This document shows positions 13,453-28,454 of a DNA stretch of 64,000 nt, piece by piece. Both the position numbers and the translations under genes were made by a program. Source of the DNA: Membranipora membranacea (lineage: Eukaryota > Bryozoa > Gymnolaemata > Cheilostomatida > Membraniporidae). Every line of letters starts with the position of its first letter. Position 1 is the first letter of the stretch. The DNA lies in assembly GCA_914767715.1 (NCBI GenBank), contig OU612073.1:3844001-3908000 (forward strand), written 5' to 3'. The notes under the pieces are model-generated. The model made no database searches, was not told the origin of the DNA, and was given only the letters and a program-made list of their open reading frames with translations.

Positions 13453-16400
13453 ATGAAGAGACGGAATGTCGACCTTACTAAACTTCGGAGGCCTATGAAA
13501 TCCAAAAAGATTTCTGAAGGAGTATACAGCAGGTAAAGTGTGAACTAGTCTTAGAGCCAATAAATAAGTTGGCCAAGTGCCCATCAAATCAACAACCAAC
13601 TAACTACTACTCCCACTCACTTGCTGACTGATATAGTTCCACTCTTATCAAACCTTGAAATTTTTCTGAATACTGATTTGGAATGATGAAGAGTTATATT
13701 GACTGAGTCAGTAACACCTCACTGTCTTTGGAAGGATGATTTCACTTGCTTCTTGTAATTGATGTACTAACTGTGTAACTGTAGATTTTAAAGCAGCAAT
13801 TCATTTCATTATTATTCAAACATTGCTTGCCAAAAACTGCTAAGGAATGGATAAATAATAACAATGTCTCACCAAGGAATGGATGAATCCCAGTACACCT
13901 TTCAACTATGTCATCATGCAGAGTTCTAGCTTGTCTTTACTCACAAATCACCAAAACTATGGCTAACCAGATTCCACATTAACAGCTTATCTAGACTGGA
14001 GGAAGATAAAAACTGTACATGTACTAAATTAGGTTCAATGGTTTAGTTAGACCTCACTGTTTAACAACATAATGCGTCAACCCTGCTCCTGTCTATTCAA
14101 GATGCCATTGGTTTGGTGTAAGCCTATATGTTAAATAAATGTCTGGTAAACCATAGGATATATCGGAGAATATCTACTGTAGTCGCTACATAGACCTACC
14201 TCCATAGTGAGTCCAGTCAAAAACAGCCCAGTTATACATATATGTATGTCATAGTTCTGGTAGTTTTTTTGTGTATATCTACTGCATTTCATAGTTATTT
14301 CTGTTACAGTGTATTCGGATACGTCAAATTTTTAGCTGTCTGGGGATTAGTTCTTTTGGCAGACTTTATTTTGGAGTTTAGATTTGAGTACTTATATCCG
14401 GTGTGGCTGTTGATCAGGACCGTTCAAGATTCTTACAAATACCAAGGCGTGGTAAGATATAATTATTATCTTATTGTAGAAATTAAAATAAGATTAAATT
14501 TTTGATCATCAAATAACTTTGGAATTTCCATTCTCGAGCTGCATCATCAACATCATCTTTATTTGCCATTTATAATCATGTGAAGTCAACATTGAATAGT
14601 TCGCCTGCCAAAATAATAGGATTGCCTTGCCTTGAAAGCGCCAAAGTCAAATAATTGAAATAGCCAGCCACCAGCATCTTGAAGTCGCTGGAGGAATTTT
14701 TGTCAATTTTAGTATTTCCTTGTAATACTGATCATGCCTGAAATAGCGAACAACCAGCGTATGTTGGCAATATAGATTAATACCTCAGGATATAAAGCTG
14801 AATAGAGAAACACCTCATAAGCCAAGCCTACACAGCCAAAGTCATCACAAGTCAAGGTGTCTATATGAGTCATTTGGTGGCAGCTGCCTGCATAATGATG
14901 CAGAAGAGACTTGGTGCTGTGAACAAAAATGATCAACTCTATATGTATATATGTTTTTCATTGAAGCCCTTGTTATCTAAATGGGTTTGTTGTTGTACCT
15001 AACTAACCTCGTACTACAAGTTTGGACTTCAAATCAAATCTTAGAATGAGCATTTCACAGTTTCAGAAACCAGTGAGCAAATCGGCTCTCACCTGAGCTA
15101 TAGCAGGTTGTGTTTGCACTGAGCATTTTTAAGGCAGCAACTCCCTCCTACTCATAGTTAATAGCTTATAGTTGATTACACGGTGTTAGTGCTGAGGTCA
15201 ATGGGAAGTGTGCAGAAAATTTAGTGTGTGTGGGATGGGTATGTAATTCGATCAGTAGCAGGCTATGATGATATAATGTGAGTTTCATTTTATTTCTTCA
15301 AGATCTGAAGATATGAACAGCAGTTTAAAGTAGTTGCAGTCAACAAAAGTTAACTTGATTAGAACTGTTCACTTAGTCCATTGAAACAAGCTGTGATCTC
15401 AGTAAGGATTATATATCTTTATTCTGTGGTGATATCTTGTACAACCAAGACAGTTTGTCTCATATGTTTCTAACTTCCTCTTTTTTTTATTTGTAGTTAT
15501 TGACCATGTTGTTCTTGGCCGTTGCAATAGGAACAGATATAATCTGCTACGTTTTTATACCTGCACAGTGGTTATTCTTTGCCGCCAGTAGCTATGTTTG
15601 GGTACAATACGTGTGGCACACAGGTACGATACATTTGTATAGTAGTGGTAAGTGAACTGGGGACTATCCCACTCTCTCCCTGCTGCTGGTGAATCAGTAA
15701 AGTACTCCTGAACTTCTGGTAATTGATGAACTAACGACCAATGCATGCTTCAGTCAGGCAGTTACTCATGAAGAAGATCTGTAAGATTATCATAAGTAAC
15801 TGCCTGACTATAACATGCGTTGGTAATTGTCTGGCTCTAGTATATCTGTGGAGACATAGTATTAAGAAAGAAGGGGGATTAATAGCCTGTATTCTATTCT
15901 TTGGATATTGACAGATCAAAACTTGATGATTCTTTAGGAGTGCTTTACATTTTGCCATCTGGGGGATTCATAAATAGTTATTTGAATGCTGCCCCTGACT
16001 TAAATATCCCAATCCGCAACTTCAGTTAGTGTCGCCCGGGCCTAGTTTTGAATATTTTTGATTGATGTCATGTGGGTTTTCCTGTGTGACTTGTAGGCCC
16101 TAAAACAAGAAAGGCCCCTAGAGCTTGTTAATTAGTTTGACATGGCATCACTCAGGATTCATGAGCATTAGGATTATTGTCAGCTTGCAAGGTTAACTTG
16201 GATTTGGGCTTGACAAGACTGTGTCATACTTGTGCACAATAATTTAATGGCCATTCTATTAATGATGTGTTTCCCACTTGGCACTGAACCATTGCCCAAT
16301 CTTATGTTTCAAGTGCCACTTGTCAACCATCGATGTTACAATAAGGTTACTGATTAAAACTTGTAGGCATGGATGATTGGTAGTGTTTAAAGTATGGCCA

Positions 16401-19400
16401 GAGACTATAGATATAGTCTCTGGTATGGCAGCATACTAAAACCAAAGATTATAAATACTAGTCATTGCTAAAACCAGTCGTTGGCTTATTACTTATTAGG
16501 TATTAGCATATAGGCAACAACTTTGGCAAAGATGTTTTTATGTTTTAAATTAGAAAACATATCTCCTGAGTTAAACCACAGAAAGTGCAATTTGGGCCTC
16601 TCATCAAGTGTTTGGTTTCTTTTGTGGTTAGTAAGCAAATTACTTTGTTGACATTTTGTCGGTGGGCCTACCTCATACTTTTACCTCAATCAAAGGTAAT
16701 TGTCTGTCTGAAAAAGAAAGTATCAAAGATACCACGTGTTCCAGTGCAGTGTTCATGCTCTTGGTTGAGCGCAGTTAAAAAACTTGTGTCGGCCCTCAAA
16801 TACAATGAAGCTGCTAGCTATCTTTTATGAGAACAATTCTTCTTCTCCACTGTGGCCTTATACTAAAGTGGCTATGAACAATTAAAGATTACAGTCTACT
16901 GTTTATACCTGTGCTACTGAACCTGTATTGATTTTTCATCTCCTCTTTGTGTCTGGCAGTGAAATGCTTCTCACTCTCTTTCTCGCTCAGTCTTCACTTT
17001 AAATGTAATTTGTTCAACAGCTCAATCTTCGACTATCATCACTGTGTGTTGATTATGAGGGCATACTTATTCTGATTTCATTAGCGAAACATCGACAAAG
17101 CCTGCTGCTTGCCTTCATGATTATGAAGTAGAGCAAAACTAGTTAAACCAATGATATAGAAATGCTAGTAAATGCTCGGAAAAGTACTAGAACTTCTTAC
17201 TAAACGTTGGGCCCATCAATACAGGCAAGCATTTGGTGTCCAGTACTTGATTCTTAGCACATCTCATATATCTTGGCCAGCACCAACCAGATGAACCTCC
17301 AACCTCGGACTCTAGGAGAGGGTGGTCCTAAATAATTCTGAATACATTCGTAGGTGCTGAAAGTTTGAAATTCAACAGATTCCCGTTTCCAATATCCTCT
17401 GTACTCGTTCACAAACAAAACCTATATTACTCAGAGGTACCATGGTGGTTTAACTTTTTGGTCCAGATAATCATCTGTCATGTAAAGTCTGTCTATATAC
17501 GTAATATACATATACACTATACATAATATCTATGTTTGTTACAGACAAAGGTATATGTGTCTCCTCTGCCTCACTATGGTTATTATTTGTCTATGTGGAA
17601 GCAGCACTACGTATGAAGGATCACAAAGCTCTGCCGTTTAACATGGATCTCTGTCGGCCCTTCGCTGCTCACTGGTGAGTGAAAACATGTGCTGATAAGA
17701 ATATGACGCCGCCGTGAACAACGGCTGTAAAACGATAAATATTATGTACTGACTTATAAGACTCACACTATGGGTTATCATGAGCTATAGCGTTGGCGGG
17801 TAAAATATAGAACTGCTTTGGCGGAAGCTTTACTAGGTGAAACTGTATCAACAAATTTAGCTCAAACAAACTGCACTTAATCGAAGTGCTGGTCTTGTAT
17901 CTGTTATTTACACAAAAGATTGATAGCAAAATGTTTGGGTTTCTCTGGATGCGGTGATCCCGCAACAGCAGGACAGATGCTACCAATATTTAACTGACTG
18001 AGACTTAGAAAGGTGATCAGTAATAGACCTACTGGTAGCTGTAGGGCAATGGGTTAATGATAGTATGCTCTCAGAGCCGGTCGTTATTCTTTGCTTGCCT
18101 TCCTTACAATGTATTTCAAATTTGACTGGGCCCACTTTATCCAGTCTCCTCTCGCATATATCTGGTCTGTTATATACCAGTCTGACAACTCACTCCTGCT
18201 TCCATTATTATCAATCTGACTCACCCGTTCTAACACTTATGATATTGACACTCTCATTCTCTTGACAGCATTGGCTATCCAGTTGTAACTCTCGGATATG
18301 GTATAAAAACTGCTGCAAGCGAGTCTATACGTAGGGTAAGTGTGCAAACCGTACTCAGACACCTTATAAGGCAATGAACGCCCCCCCCCCCCCAGCGCAA
18401 ATATTTATCAGGTTCTCCAAAGTCAGAGATTTTTTGGAAAGTTCATTTCGACATTTGGAATTAATTTAACCTGTATTGGAAAATTTCCAAATTGAAAGTT
18501 TTGTTTATCACAGAAAGCCTTGTCGAAATTGGCATAGTGTTCTGATGAAATGGGATAATAAATGATTATCTTATGCTAAGTTTTTGTGCTGCATTGTTCT
18601 AGAAAACCCAAAGAGATAAAATGTTAGTCCATTAGTATGATTGGAGCGTTGATTAAATGTGAGGAAAATACTATTTTTTACATAAACAGCTACGGACCAG
18701 CTGTTTCTAGTTTCACCTCTGGAAGGCTAATCTTGTTGTTTGAGGAAATTCCATATGGGAGCGGAATGAAGCCAGCCAAGAGACTTTATAAGTGCAATAT
18801 TTTTAACGTAGATCTTATTTTAATCTGTATACCAAGCCCTAAGTTAGTGTCAGTCTGATCTTGGCCAGACATTACACAGTGTAAGTCAGGAGAAGTTATT
18901 TGTATACATTAGAGATTAAACACAGTTTTAACACCTCACTATCTTGCCGATCCTCTCGACTCATAAATAATGACATGTCATGTCAGCCTGGACCAATAAA
19001 TTAATAAAGAATATCAATAGAAAATCTACATGTCGGAAGTCGGAAGTGTTACCCTTCCAAGTACTACTGTAAGACCTTGCCCTCCCAGAAGTGGAGGAAG
19101 TATCGGGTTTGAGATAATCCCTAATCTTGCCAGCACAGCATGGCTGCTATATATTGGTATGACTTAAGACTTCTGGGCTTGACGTTGCTAACACAGAGTA
19201 TCCTTACTCTGTGTGTTGCTTAGTTATACCTATGGTTGGGTGGTTAGGTTTGTTCACTAATGACTGAGTCATCAATCAATGATGACAGCTTCCACAAATC
19301 CTGTTATTTATGGGGTATTACCTGTCTTACACAGTAGTCACTGCTTGCCCTGACTCTCCACATGGCATATCACAGAAAACTTGGTATATCCTTATTCTGT

Positions 19401-22400
19401 GGGGGAGCTATTAGTTTAGACATGAGGAAATTGCATTTTAATATGGTATTATTGTCATTAAAATCTGACTTTTCTTTTTTTATCTCGTCCAAACTTTCTT
19501 TTATTGAGCTTGCGGTTTTTATAGTCTGAATCATGACGTGAATGGGACATGACAAAATTGTATACACACGTGTCTCTTTTTCCACAAACACCCAGTGTTT
19601 CACTCTGTGAGGTAACAATGCTATACAATTTCATCTCGTGCCAACAAAATGAACATCCCTCGAGCGCAGGAACTACCCATGGTTCAATAGAAGGTGAAAC
19701 ACCATAACTTAACAACCACCCTCAATACGTTACCGAGTTGTTAAGTGATAAGAAAATTTAGGAAGTGATGGGCTGTTAATTATACGGTTTCAAATGTTGG
19801 TCAGTCTGAGGATTCAGGATTGACAAACGGTGAAATGCTATGTAAATTACCACCTACACTTCAACGGCCAACTATAAATGTGCTGTAACATTGTCAAAAT
19901 GTGAAATAACACCATAGATAAAATATGGACACCTCTGAGAACTGACTAAGCTCTTGGCAAACCAAGGTGTTTTGTGATGTAATACACGGCAAACTGCTAG
20001 AGCGGTTTTTGTACCTGCATACATCCAAAACATTTTATGCAGCTTCAATTGTCTGGATATGCTGGGTTGTGTATGAGTCTTATATGCAGTTTGGAGATTG
20101 ATAGCCTTGCCTCAAAATTTTGATATAATCAATTCGAGTTTCAAAGAAGTGATTCATACTTCTAACTTCACCACAATGTATTCTAACACCTTTCACCGAG
20201 CTGCTGTAAAAAAAACCATCATCTAATTTATCTCCCCTTGCCTTGTTACAGAGAACTCGGACTAAGGTGAAGAAGAGTAATTTGTTTTACCAGCAGTTAC
20301 TACGAGAAGCTTTACCCCTAGAACTACAGGAGACTCTGAGGCTAAGCAATGAAGATCTAAATGAAGACTTATCTAACACAGAAAAACCTAACAAAAAAGA
20401 TTGTAAGTAGTGGTACACCCCTCCAACCCCCCCCCCCCTTCTAACCCCTTATTGCACACTCCTTTCCTTGATCTATACTGTTTGTTGCAGCAAACGTAAC
20501 TCTTTGCAGCAATGTACACGCTTCAACTCTTTGGAAGTAGTGAGGTAGTGTTATGAGTAATGTAAACTGTTCAACCGCAAGAATAACCCCCCCCCCCTCC
20601 CTTACATCTAACAGGTTTCCTTACATCATCGCTTACATCATTCTGTATACTGGAGGGTTACTTTATCATCCAATAACCTGTCACTGCACTTCATGGTGTG
20701 GTTCCTTGAGCTAAATCTCACCAGAGGAAATGCTCTCTACTAGCTTGAACTAGCTGCCAATCTAAATATGGGGATAGCTTGAGCTGAGCGATGAGCATTA
20801 CCATGCAATATACTGATCTTATCAGTTCTAACGTGACCAATAGACTCCCGGGCTGTTGAATTCCTCATTTGTCTGTTGGACGATGACACAATGCAGGCTG
20901 TTCAACTTCCCACTGTGATAAGAGCTCTACTCTGATAGCGGCAGTGAAACGTTACTATCAAGTCACTGATATACAGCACTTCCTTATAGAAAAGTTTTAT
21001 GTGTGTGCAGGCCATGTCAGGACTAAAATAGAAAGTGTTTAGGGCTGTGGGTTGAATGAGGTACTATTAGCAAACAATGCTATATTAACACAGTAGTATT
21101 GACATAGTATCAAATTCTGTCAGGCCAATCGCTCATTTTATGCAGAGAATTTGTTGAGCTCTGCACATAACATTACCACCGACTCAAGTGAGATCATCGG
21201 TATTATTGGATAGTTGGACAACCATCCCCTGTAGAACTCCCTGTTCCTTTTTCTCCCCTCCCCCCATCAAAAATTCAGAGTAACCGCTGAGATCAGCAAA
21301 GGGAATCTGCTAATCATATTAACATTTCTTGCACATCTATTTCCTTACCGTAAAACTTCCATCAAATAAATTTAGAAGAATTGTTTACTAAATTCCAATG
21401 TCCACATAATAATAAACGTTTTCTCAGAATTAAATTTAGTATTGGTGATTAAAAGGAGTATTTTTGAGATATGTTTTTTTGTACTTCCTTCTATATTTGT
21501 ACCGGTTCTAAAAGTGACGATGTGTAGGACTAAGATTATGGGCGATGAGTTCTCAAGCATTCCCATCCACCACGGACTCAGCAACCCTGGCTGTTGGGTG
21601 TGGCTTTTATTTGATTGAGAGCATTGCCACCAACTCATCCATTACAGTTTTTTGACTGGGATTATAACACTATGTTTTATGTTCGTTAGGTCGAATAGGA
21701 AATGTGGCCTTGTCTCAGTATATCAGAAGATCAAGTTTGATCCAATTGCCTGTACTCCAGTTGCTCCCTTCCACTGGTCACGGCGTGGAGCAACTCCGAA
21801 TGAAGGCAAATGGACCAAACTTGGTCTAATGATTGTGTGAGTTTCTGTTTGCTCAGTAGATGATTGTCTTCTCTCTGTTTGATTGCAGGTAAGGAGGATA
21901 GCTCTGACAGCGGCAGCGAGTCCTCTGATATGACCAGCAGCTCAGCGACAGTCAAGTCTGATAGTAATACAAGTAATACTTCTTCTGTTATATCCAACAC
22001 TACTGATAAGTCTAACAGTCATACTGTACCAAACAATCACCATAACCATAATAAGTCGTCCGATCATCGCAACAACGACAAAAACGCCGTGAGTTCAAGT
22101 TTGATATTTTTACTAGGGTGTAAATGGATAAGGTAGTGAGGTGGAAATTTTAGGTTGAAGTCTTTAAGGGTTACGGATTTGTGCGGGTAGGCCTCCTAGT
22201 ATTTAAGTTTGCAGGAATGAAACGATGCATCCTTCGTTTATTGAAGTATTTCACTTTACAAGAAACAACCCTGTCCCTCAGTCCCTCCCCTAATCAGCTG
22301 TGATATGGTGTAATCTCCATGAGCATATAATCCAAATTCTCAATTTGATGTCATGTGACACAACATTGTGTTAGATTTATGGTTTATTTAGTTTATATAT

Positions 22401-25400
22401 TAATAATAGGAACCTGATCCTTTTTCATCGGTTTATGACCAGATTGGGGAGTTGATCACCTCCGAAATGAGGTCAACAACGCATAAAAAAGAGCTATAAA
22501 ACATCCGAATAGATAGGCTGCCCCTGGAAAACATGAGCCATTGAATTCTGGGATAGGGAAAAGCCAGGACTGTCATGTGCATCTCCAATGAACTAAACTT
22601 TAGATCATTGGTATCACCTGAAAATGTGATGCTTTTTTAAATACGTACTTTTACTTGACATAAATCTATAAATAGTATAAAATATACACTCATGGGAGTA
22701 AGAGTAAGAGAAAGCTGAGAAATGCTATAAACGGGAGAATGATGGTCAACATCACAGGGCTAATCTCAGCAGCAAAAACAATCGATAAAATGCTGTTAAT
22801 TACATTTACTGCTATGAAGCTGTCTGAGATTGTATACTATGCTGATGCTGCCGGTACCGCTACTGATGCCGGAAATATTTCCTCACATCTGATGATGTGA
22901 AGCGTAAACTCAAATGTTAATTAGAAAACGCCGGTTTTAAAACATGTTGGCTTTCAATATCTTGTCGTAACATAAACTTGAAGACTTTGGTCCTTTGGGT
23001 ATAAATACCATCAGTGTAGATTTTTCCTTCGCAAAAATTGAAGCAAATATATTATTTCTAGTTTAAGCGCTCAAACAATACATTATCAACCACTTTCCCA
23101 CCCAGTGGTTGATATCGATACTACCGGTATCCCGGCACAGTTTGAGCGCTTAAACTAAATAAATATACTACTATTAATTATGTCAGGACTTTCATTGAGA
23201 ATCACACCATGTCTTGTTCTGCAAATTGCCCTAATCAACGGCCATGTTTCTTCTTATTGCCATTACCGAGGTGTAAATTTGACCGCTAATGAACTGCAGG
23301 CATACTCATCAATGAAAGTGTAAATGAAAGTAATACGCTTTAATTTGCCAGTTCAGTTGTTCTGAACTGGGCTAAACATCTCATATCTTATGTAGTCTTG
23401 AGTTAAGATGACTAGTTGAGGTGGTAGGATCCTCAAACCAACTTTCTTCTGTCATCTACCTCTCAGTTTTTCAACCGAAGAATTTCTGAGTATTTCAGTA
23501 TGTTTCACATGTTTAAGACAGACACGTTTCAATATTTCCTCATCTGATATACTTTTTAATCAATAGCCACATTAATAAAACTAATAGTGGAATTCCTGAT
23601 AAATCAAATAATTAAAGACTTGACCGATAATAGCTCACATAGTGAATATTGGGTATATTATACACAATTTCAAAGACCCGAAATTGGGTATATTAGTATC
23701 TGAATAGCAATGGTATATTACACTAAATTACCAAATATTAGGATGTTCTTACTGCACAATAGTATATGTTCCCAGATAAGGCATACAATGAGTTATTTTC
23801 TATGGATCTGATATCTTTTTTTTTTGTAGTTTATTGAGGACTTTGATACTGAGAATGAATCTCGAGCTGAGCAGCTTCACAGGCGTAATATAAACGATCT
23901 GAGTGAAGAGGCAGAAAACGCTCTCAACGACAGCAAGTCTAATAAGGTAAGTCTATCTACATATAACAAAGCAGGTCAGCAGTCCGTCTAAGTGCTCAGA
24001 CTGTAGGTTAGGTGAGCTGATGATCATTCATGCTTGAGGTACCTGATTTGGAGTTTGTAAGCGAGGGACTTTTGTGTACAGTTTGGTCCATAGATTTAGT
24101 GTAAACTCAGATTAAGTCTGATTCAATCTACCTCAGCAGATGGCTAGCAACTCTGAGTGTAGGCAAGTCTATGGGTAGAGCCAACTTGTTCACATCTTTG
24201 GATGGGTCTTCAGTCTTAGCCCATCAAAGCTCCATATGTGATGACTTCATGTCTATGATCTTGTTGGATTTGTTAATATCGCTCCATCATTGTTCTCATG
24301 TCCAATTAGGCGCACATGTTTATGACAAACAATACGTAAATGGACTAAGAAATGGATTTTCCCAGATTTTCATGGAAAATTAATGTGACCGTCTTGTTGT
24401 TTGCTGCCAAACCTTGTGGTGCATAGTTTTGTCGTATCAGGAGTTGCCCCTCCAATGGTTGTTAGTTATGATAAAGGCGATAGCGGAAAGTATCATTATA
24501 ATTATTATCTTCATCGCGGCTGAAACTTGATGAAGTTTTTCACCAAGTCATCTCTTGTTTTAGGTACAGAATAAGGACCCACCAGTCTCTAAGAAGGTGA
24601 ATAATAAACGTAATAAGAATAACGCTATATCAGCATCTAGTACTGTACAACCAAGCTCAGTTACCCAACAGAACGGAGGAACTCACCTATCTAATGGTCA
24701 TACTGTGACAGCAAACGGCGACGCAACAGGAGGCAAATCTGAATACCAGATCAGGTATGTAGAAAAATGTATTACCACTTTATATATACAAAGGAGGCAA
24801 AGAGACAATGTCTTACAAATTTTGGGGCTAGAATCTAAAATTTAACTCCAACCACGTGCGATGTTGCCTTGGGAATTTCACACTTAATTTTCGTTTTGCC
24901 ATATAGGCTGCCTGTACTGCTTTTTTCAGGGACAAGTAGCATCCTAATCATGTTTTACACCTTATGTTCTTTTGGAAAATGAGCGCAACTTTATTGGTTC
25001 AAAGTCCCTAGATTGCAGGTATTCATTTCCACAGGCAGCTCTCTGTCAAAACTTTGATTCCGTTAGCCGTCTCACCTTCTATCTGTCAGCTATTTGTGTT
25101 TTTTTTCATCAGTAGGCTTGAGGCAGACGTTAAGAGACTAAAGGCGGATCTACAGTCCAGTCGGAACACTGAGAATGATATGCGATCCCAGCTTAACAGT
25201 AAATCGAGTGAGGATAGACAGAGAAAAGTTACACTCGCTCAACTACAACAGGATAACGAGGCGCTGCAAACTAAGTAGGAGACAAAAAAATAATATATAA
25301 CTGACATACTTGTTTGAAGCTTGTTGCAGCTAGCCCTGTTGCGTGGCTACTTTTTTTTGTTTTGGGGACAAAAAAGTAGCCGCGTGATGAGGCTAGGTTA

Positions 25401-28400
25401 AAGCTAGGATGCACAAAAATGCAGCTCCCACACTCCAAATGCTAGCTTGACCGTGTTTATCAACTCTAGCTTATTGCTATTGATAAGGACTGTGTTAGTT
25501 TTGATCTGATATTTGATTTAGCTGTGGTTGAGTTTTCATCACCCATGTGCTGACTTACGTTACGTTACAGACTACACAACGTGGTTATGAGCCGGCAGCA
25601 GGATAAGCAGAACTTGGCAGCACTGGAGAAGAAACTCTCTGAGGAGAAGAAACTTCGAGAGAAGACCGAGTCACAGCTAGCTAGCGAGCGCAAGACTAAG
25701 AAACAAGAAGACCAGGTGACAGCTAGGGCTGTGGCCCTTGCTAGCGCTAACAGGTATGTACATGTACATGTACATGTGTATACCATATGAGTATGTATGT
25801 TGTAAGTGTATGTATGTAAGTGTATGTATGTAAGTGAATGTATTGACATGCATGTTTGCTATGTTGTTAAAACACTTAAAAAAAAATTTTGTTTTGCAGA
25901 TCCCCATAGACATTACTGAAGCTACATATAAGTAAAATTTGCAGAGATCATGTTATTGTGCTTGGAATGTAAGAAATGCTGAATAGTGAAATTTGCACCT
26001 GTAACTGCAAATTGGTGTGGTGACATTCCTTGTCACCCTAACCTTATTGTCTTATGTTTTACGTTTATGTGAACTGAGAAACGCTACTGGCTTGCCAAAG
26101 GTGCCTCCAGTTACCAGAGCCAGTCACAAAATTGCAGATAAAGACATTTAGATGTTGCACCATTATATTTGGTATACACTTTATATTACAGAAATGCTGA
26201 TTGTATTGGAGGCTGCAAAAATAGAGTCAAGGAATTAGAGGATGATATTTCTAAAGTAAAATGGGACATCACTAGAAAAGATGACCAAATACGGCAACTT
26301 GAATTAGATTCTCAAAATCTCAGAAAGTTCAAGGTAAATATTATTGTCAGCAAGCGGTTATGAAAAGAATTTAATATCATTGTTTTGATACAAAAACTGC
26401 AGTCATAATTAGGAGTTGTTTGCTCCTTGAACATTGTGTTCAAAGAGAGGACAACTCTCATTTTATTGTTGACAAATAAATATTATGATAGTGTCATCAG
26501 GGTGCTGAGCATTCTTTGGGTGCCGGTGCTGATTTCTCGCTTCAGATGTTCACATTCAGCGCATTTAATTTGTTCTATAATTTATTATTCAATTCTCCTG
26601 TTGTATAAATTTGGTACACTCTACATGAAAAGAATTCTCCTATACCAACCTCTTTTAACTGGTCAATAATTTCTAATCTGATAGGAGTCACACACAGATA
26701 ATAATGAAGTCCTGATGTCAGCTTTAGCTGCCATGCAGGATAAGACAGCACACTTAGAGAATAGCCTGACTGCGGAGAGTAAGATTAAGATGGAACTTTT
26801 CTCTGCACTCGGTGAAGTCAAACGTCAGATGGAAATACAGAGGCGTAAGTTGTCAGCATAACACTGTTCAATAAGTTGTTTTCTATATTTAAACTTAAAA
26901 TTGTTTTCAAATATGCTATATCAGCCTAAGTCTTGTACCTAGTCACTATTGGCTATGATATTGCTCCTGTAATATATGAATTTTGACATATAGTTATGAT
27001 TTATCAGTGATGCTGATCAGAGTAATAGACCTTCATAAGTTGTCAGAGAATGATACTATGCATTCAAGAACAGAGTAAAGCTCTAAATTTGTAAATGACA
27101 TCCACCTAGCGTTCCCTAGTGAATATTACTCCATGCAGAAATACCCAACTTTATCGACTAGAACATCGCTCCTCTGTTAAGTTAACCATGTATGTGACTT
27201 GTTTTGTTTTCAGACATGTTGGCAGCCAAGGACACAGAAATAGCAGGATTACGATCACATATAACTGATGCTCTAGCTTTGGTCCCTTCTTCTATGTATG
27301 GTGACCAAACACTAGGTTAGTGATGAGAAAGGGAAACTAATAAAAGAAGTAAAACATCGATAAACACCCCAAACATGGGACTTGTTTCGTTCCCCCTACC
27401 TCAAACATGGATGGCTGGTTGATTTGTGAACTCCAAATCGAGTTCAGTTCAGTGATTCATCCATATTTTGTTATACTTTACTCAATTCCTAATTACCTGC
27501 TATTGTAAAAGTGATATAAACCTGAAGTCAACCATCCATTGCTATCATATTATTGGGAATTTGCCAAATTTGAGTAACTACATCGTAATCTTGTTATGAA
27601 ACAAAAGAAAAAAAATTTTCAGTACTTGCGCTTCTGGGCAAAAGGAGATTACAGGTATCAGAATAGCAAATAATTTTTTTATGATGTTAGATAAAACTAT
27701 AGAATATAACTTCCATACCATGTTTTTTTTTTGCTTGTAGTGAGCGGACAGTATACAACCCCGAAATTAGGAAGCCCTACAGCGGGACAGCCTTATATAC
27801 CACCAGATAACTCGATAGGGGGTATGATGTTTACTCAGCCACCCCCTACATCACACACACGGCACAGTGTCTCCTCACCCAGGTAGTTATAACTGTGGTT
27901 AGGTTTAGGTGGCTATAACTCAAAGTCACCACCCCTTTGTGTTGGTTATGTTGCTCAAGAGCTTGCTGAGATGAAGCGCTTGACAATGCCATGAGAAGTT
28001 GGTGAATACTCCAAGATCTGGGTTTGAAGGACACATAATATGGTGTAATATCATCCTTCAAGTTTTAGTTCCTCAAGTTTGAATTGTGCTACAAAAGAGG
28101 CAAGGCTTCTGTGTTCCAGGCTCCATAAAGAGCAGACAGAGATAGGTAACAAAGTTCATTTGGAAGGCATCATATATCGTAGGAGGAATGATTTACTGTT
28201 CCCTTCCTAACGGATCTATTCCCCAAGAGTGTTGAGCCTTCTTATGATAATAATTATTATGGTTTTTTTGTATTGATAGGTTTAGCCCCGTGCAACATCA
28301 GGTTACAGAGACAGTTAGCCCAGCTAGAACCCCTGTCAGCGAGTCATGTGTATCCACCCCTGTCAGCACAGCCTCCGATCAGCAGAGGTCAAACTCGGCA

Positions 28401-28454
28401 CTGAACCCACAGGCTAAGGACTACCGACCCGGAACTCAACCAGCCACGCAGTAA
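13453..28454 (+). CDS. MACO1: Macoilin (MACO1/TMEM57), complete, 16 exons
   Basis: Macoilin is a multi-pass membrane protein of the ER and nuclear envelope, conserved in animals and linked to neuronal excitability. Exons: 13453-13532, 14310-14451, 15497-15623, 17545-17674, 18269-18335, 20252-20402, 21889-22088, 23830-23946, 24564-24754, 25116-25274, 25571-25753, 26192-26333, 26685-26844, 27214-27315, 27741-27882, 28280-28454. All phases agree and give 755 residues (human about 664). Exon 1 is short and was found by its start MKRRNVDLTKLRRP, the macoilin N-terminus. Residues 30-182 hold the hydrophobic segments with FEYLYPVWLLIR, QWLFFAASSYVWVQYVWHT and CRPFAAHCIGYPVVTLGYG. Residues about 233-400 form a Ser/Asn/His-rich linker, which accounts for the extra length. 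Residues about 402-650 are coiled coil with the family blocks SALAAMQDKTAHLENSL and KMELFSALGEVKRQ. The C-terminus is Ser/Thr/Pro-rich. An alternative start at 14242 was rejected because it is intronic. Confidence 0.95.
15738..15823. ncRNA. Pre-miRNA-like hairpin in MACO1 intron 3
   Basis: The 86-base segment folds into an imperfect stem of about 34 pairs with an 18-base loop. Arms of 20-plus paired bases (CAGTCAGGCAGTTACT / AGTAACTGCCTGACT) continue past a small internal loop to CCAATGCATG / CATGCGTTGG. Size and bulge pattern are those of an animal miRNA precursor. A short palindromic transposon remnant would look similar; I do not recognise a known miRNA seed. Confidence 0.35.
16398..16423. 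repeat. 26-bp near-perfect palindrome
   Basis: CCAGAGACTAT and ATAGTCTCTGG face each other across a four-base centre, flanked on both sides by TATGG. It lies in MACO1 intron 3. No function is assigned. Confidence 0.6.
23046..23169. mobile_element. Palindromic miniature element in MACO1 intron 7
   Basis: Outer inverted repeats TAGTTTAAGCGCTCAAAC (23059-23076) and their exact complement (23140-23157) continue into AT-rich arms. A nested inner hairpin, ATCAACCACT / AGTGGTTGAT, sits at 23084-23113. It is non-coding. Confidence 0.6.
25328..25400. repeat. Palindromic repeat in MACO1 intron 10
   Basis: The arms CTAGCC..GCGTGGCTACTTTTTT and AAAAAAGTAGCCGCGTGA..GGCTAG pair imperfectly. The arm sequence resembles a palindrome at 50451-50537 in RXR, which suggests a dispersed family. 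Confidence 0.5.

Noticed and set aside
14242-14309. Start of macoilin at the ATG at 14242
   Set aside because: This piece lies upstream of a clear TTACAG acceptor, and a true exon 1 with the macoilin N-terminus exists at 13453-13532 in the right phase.
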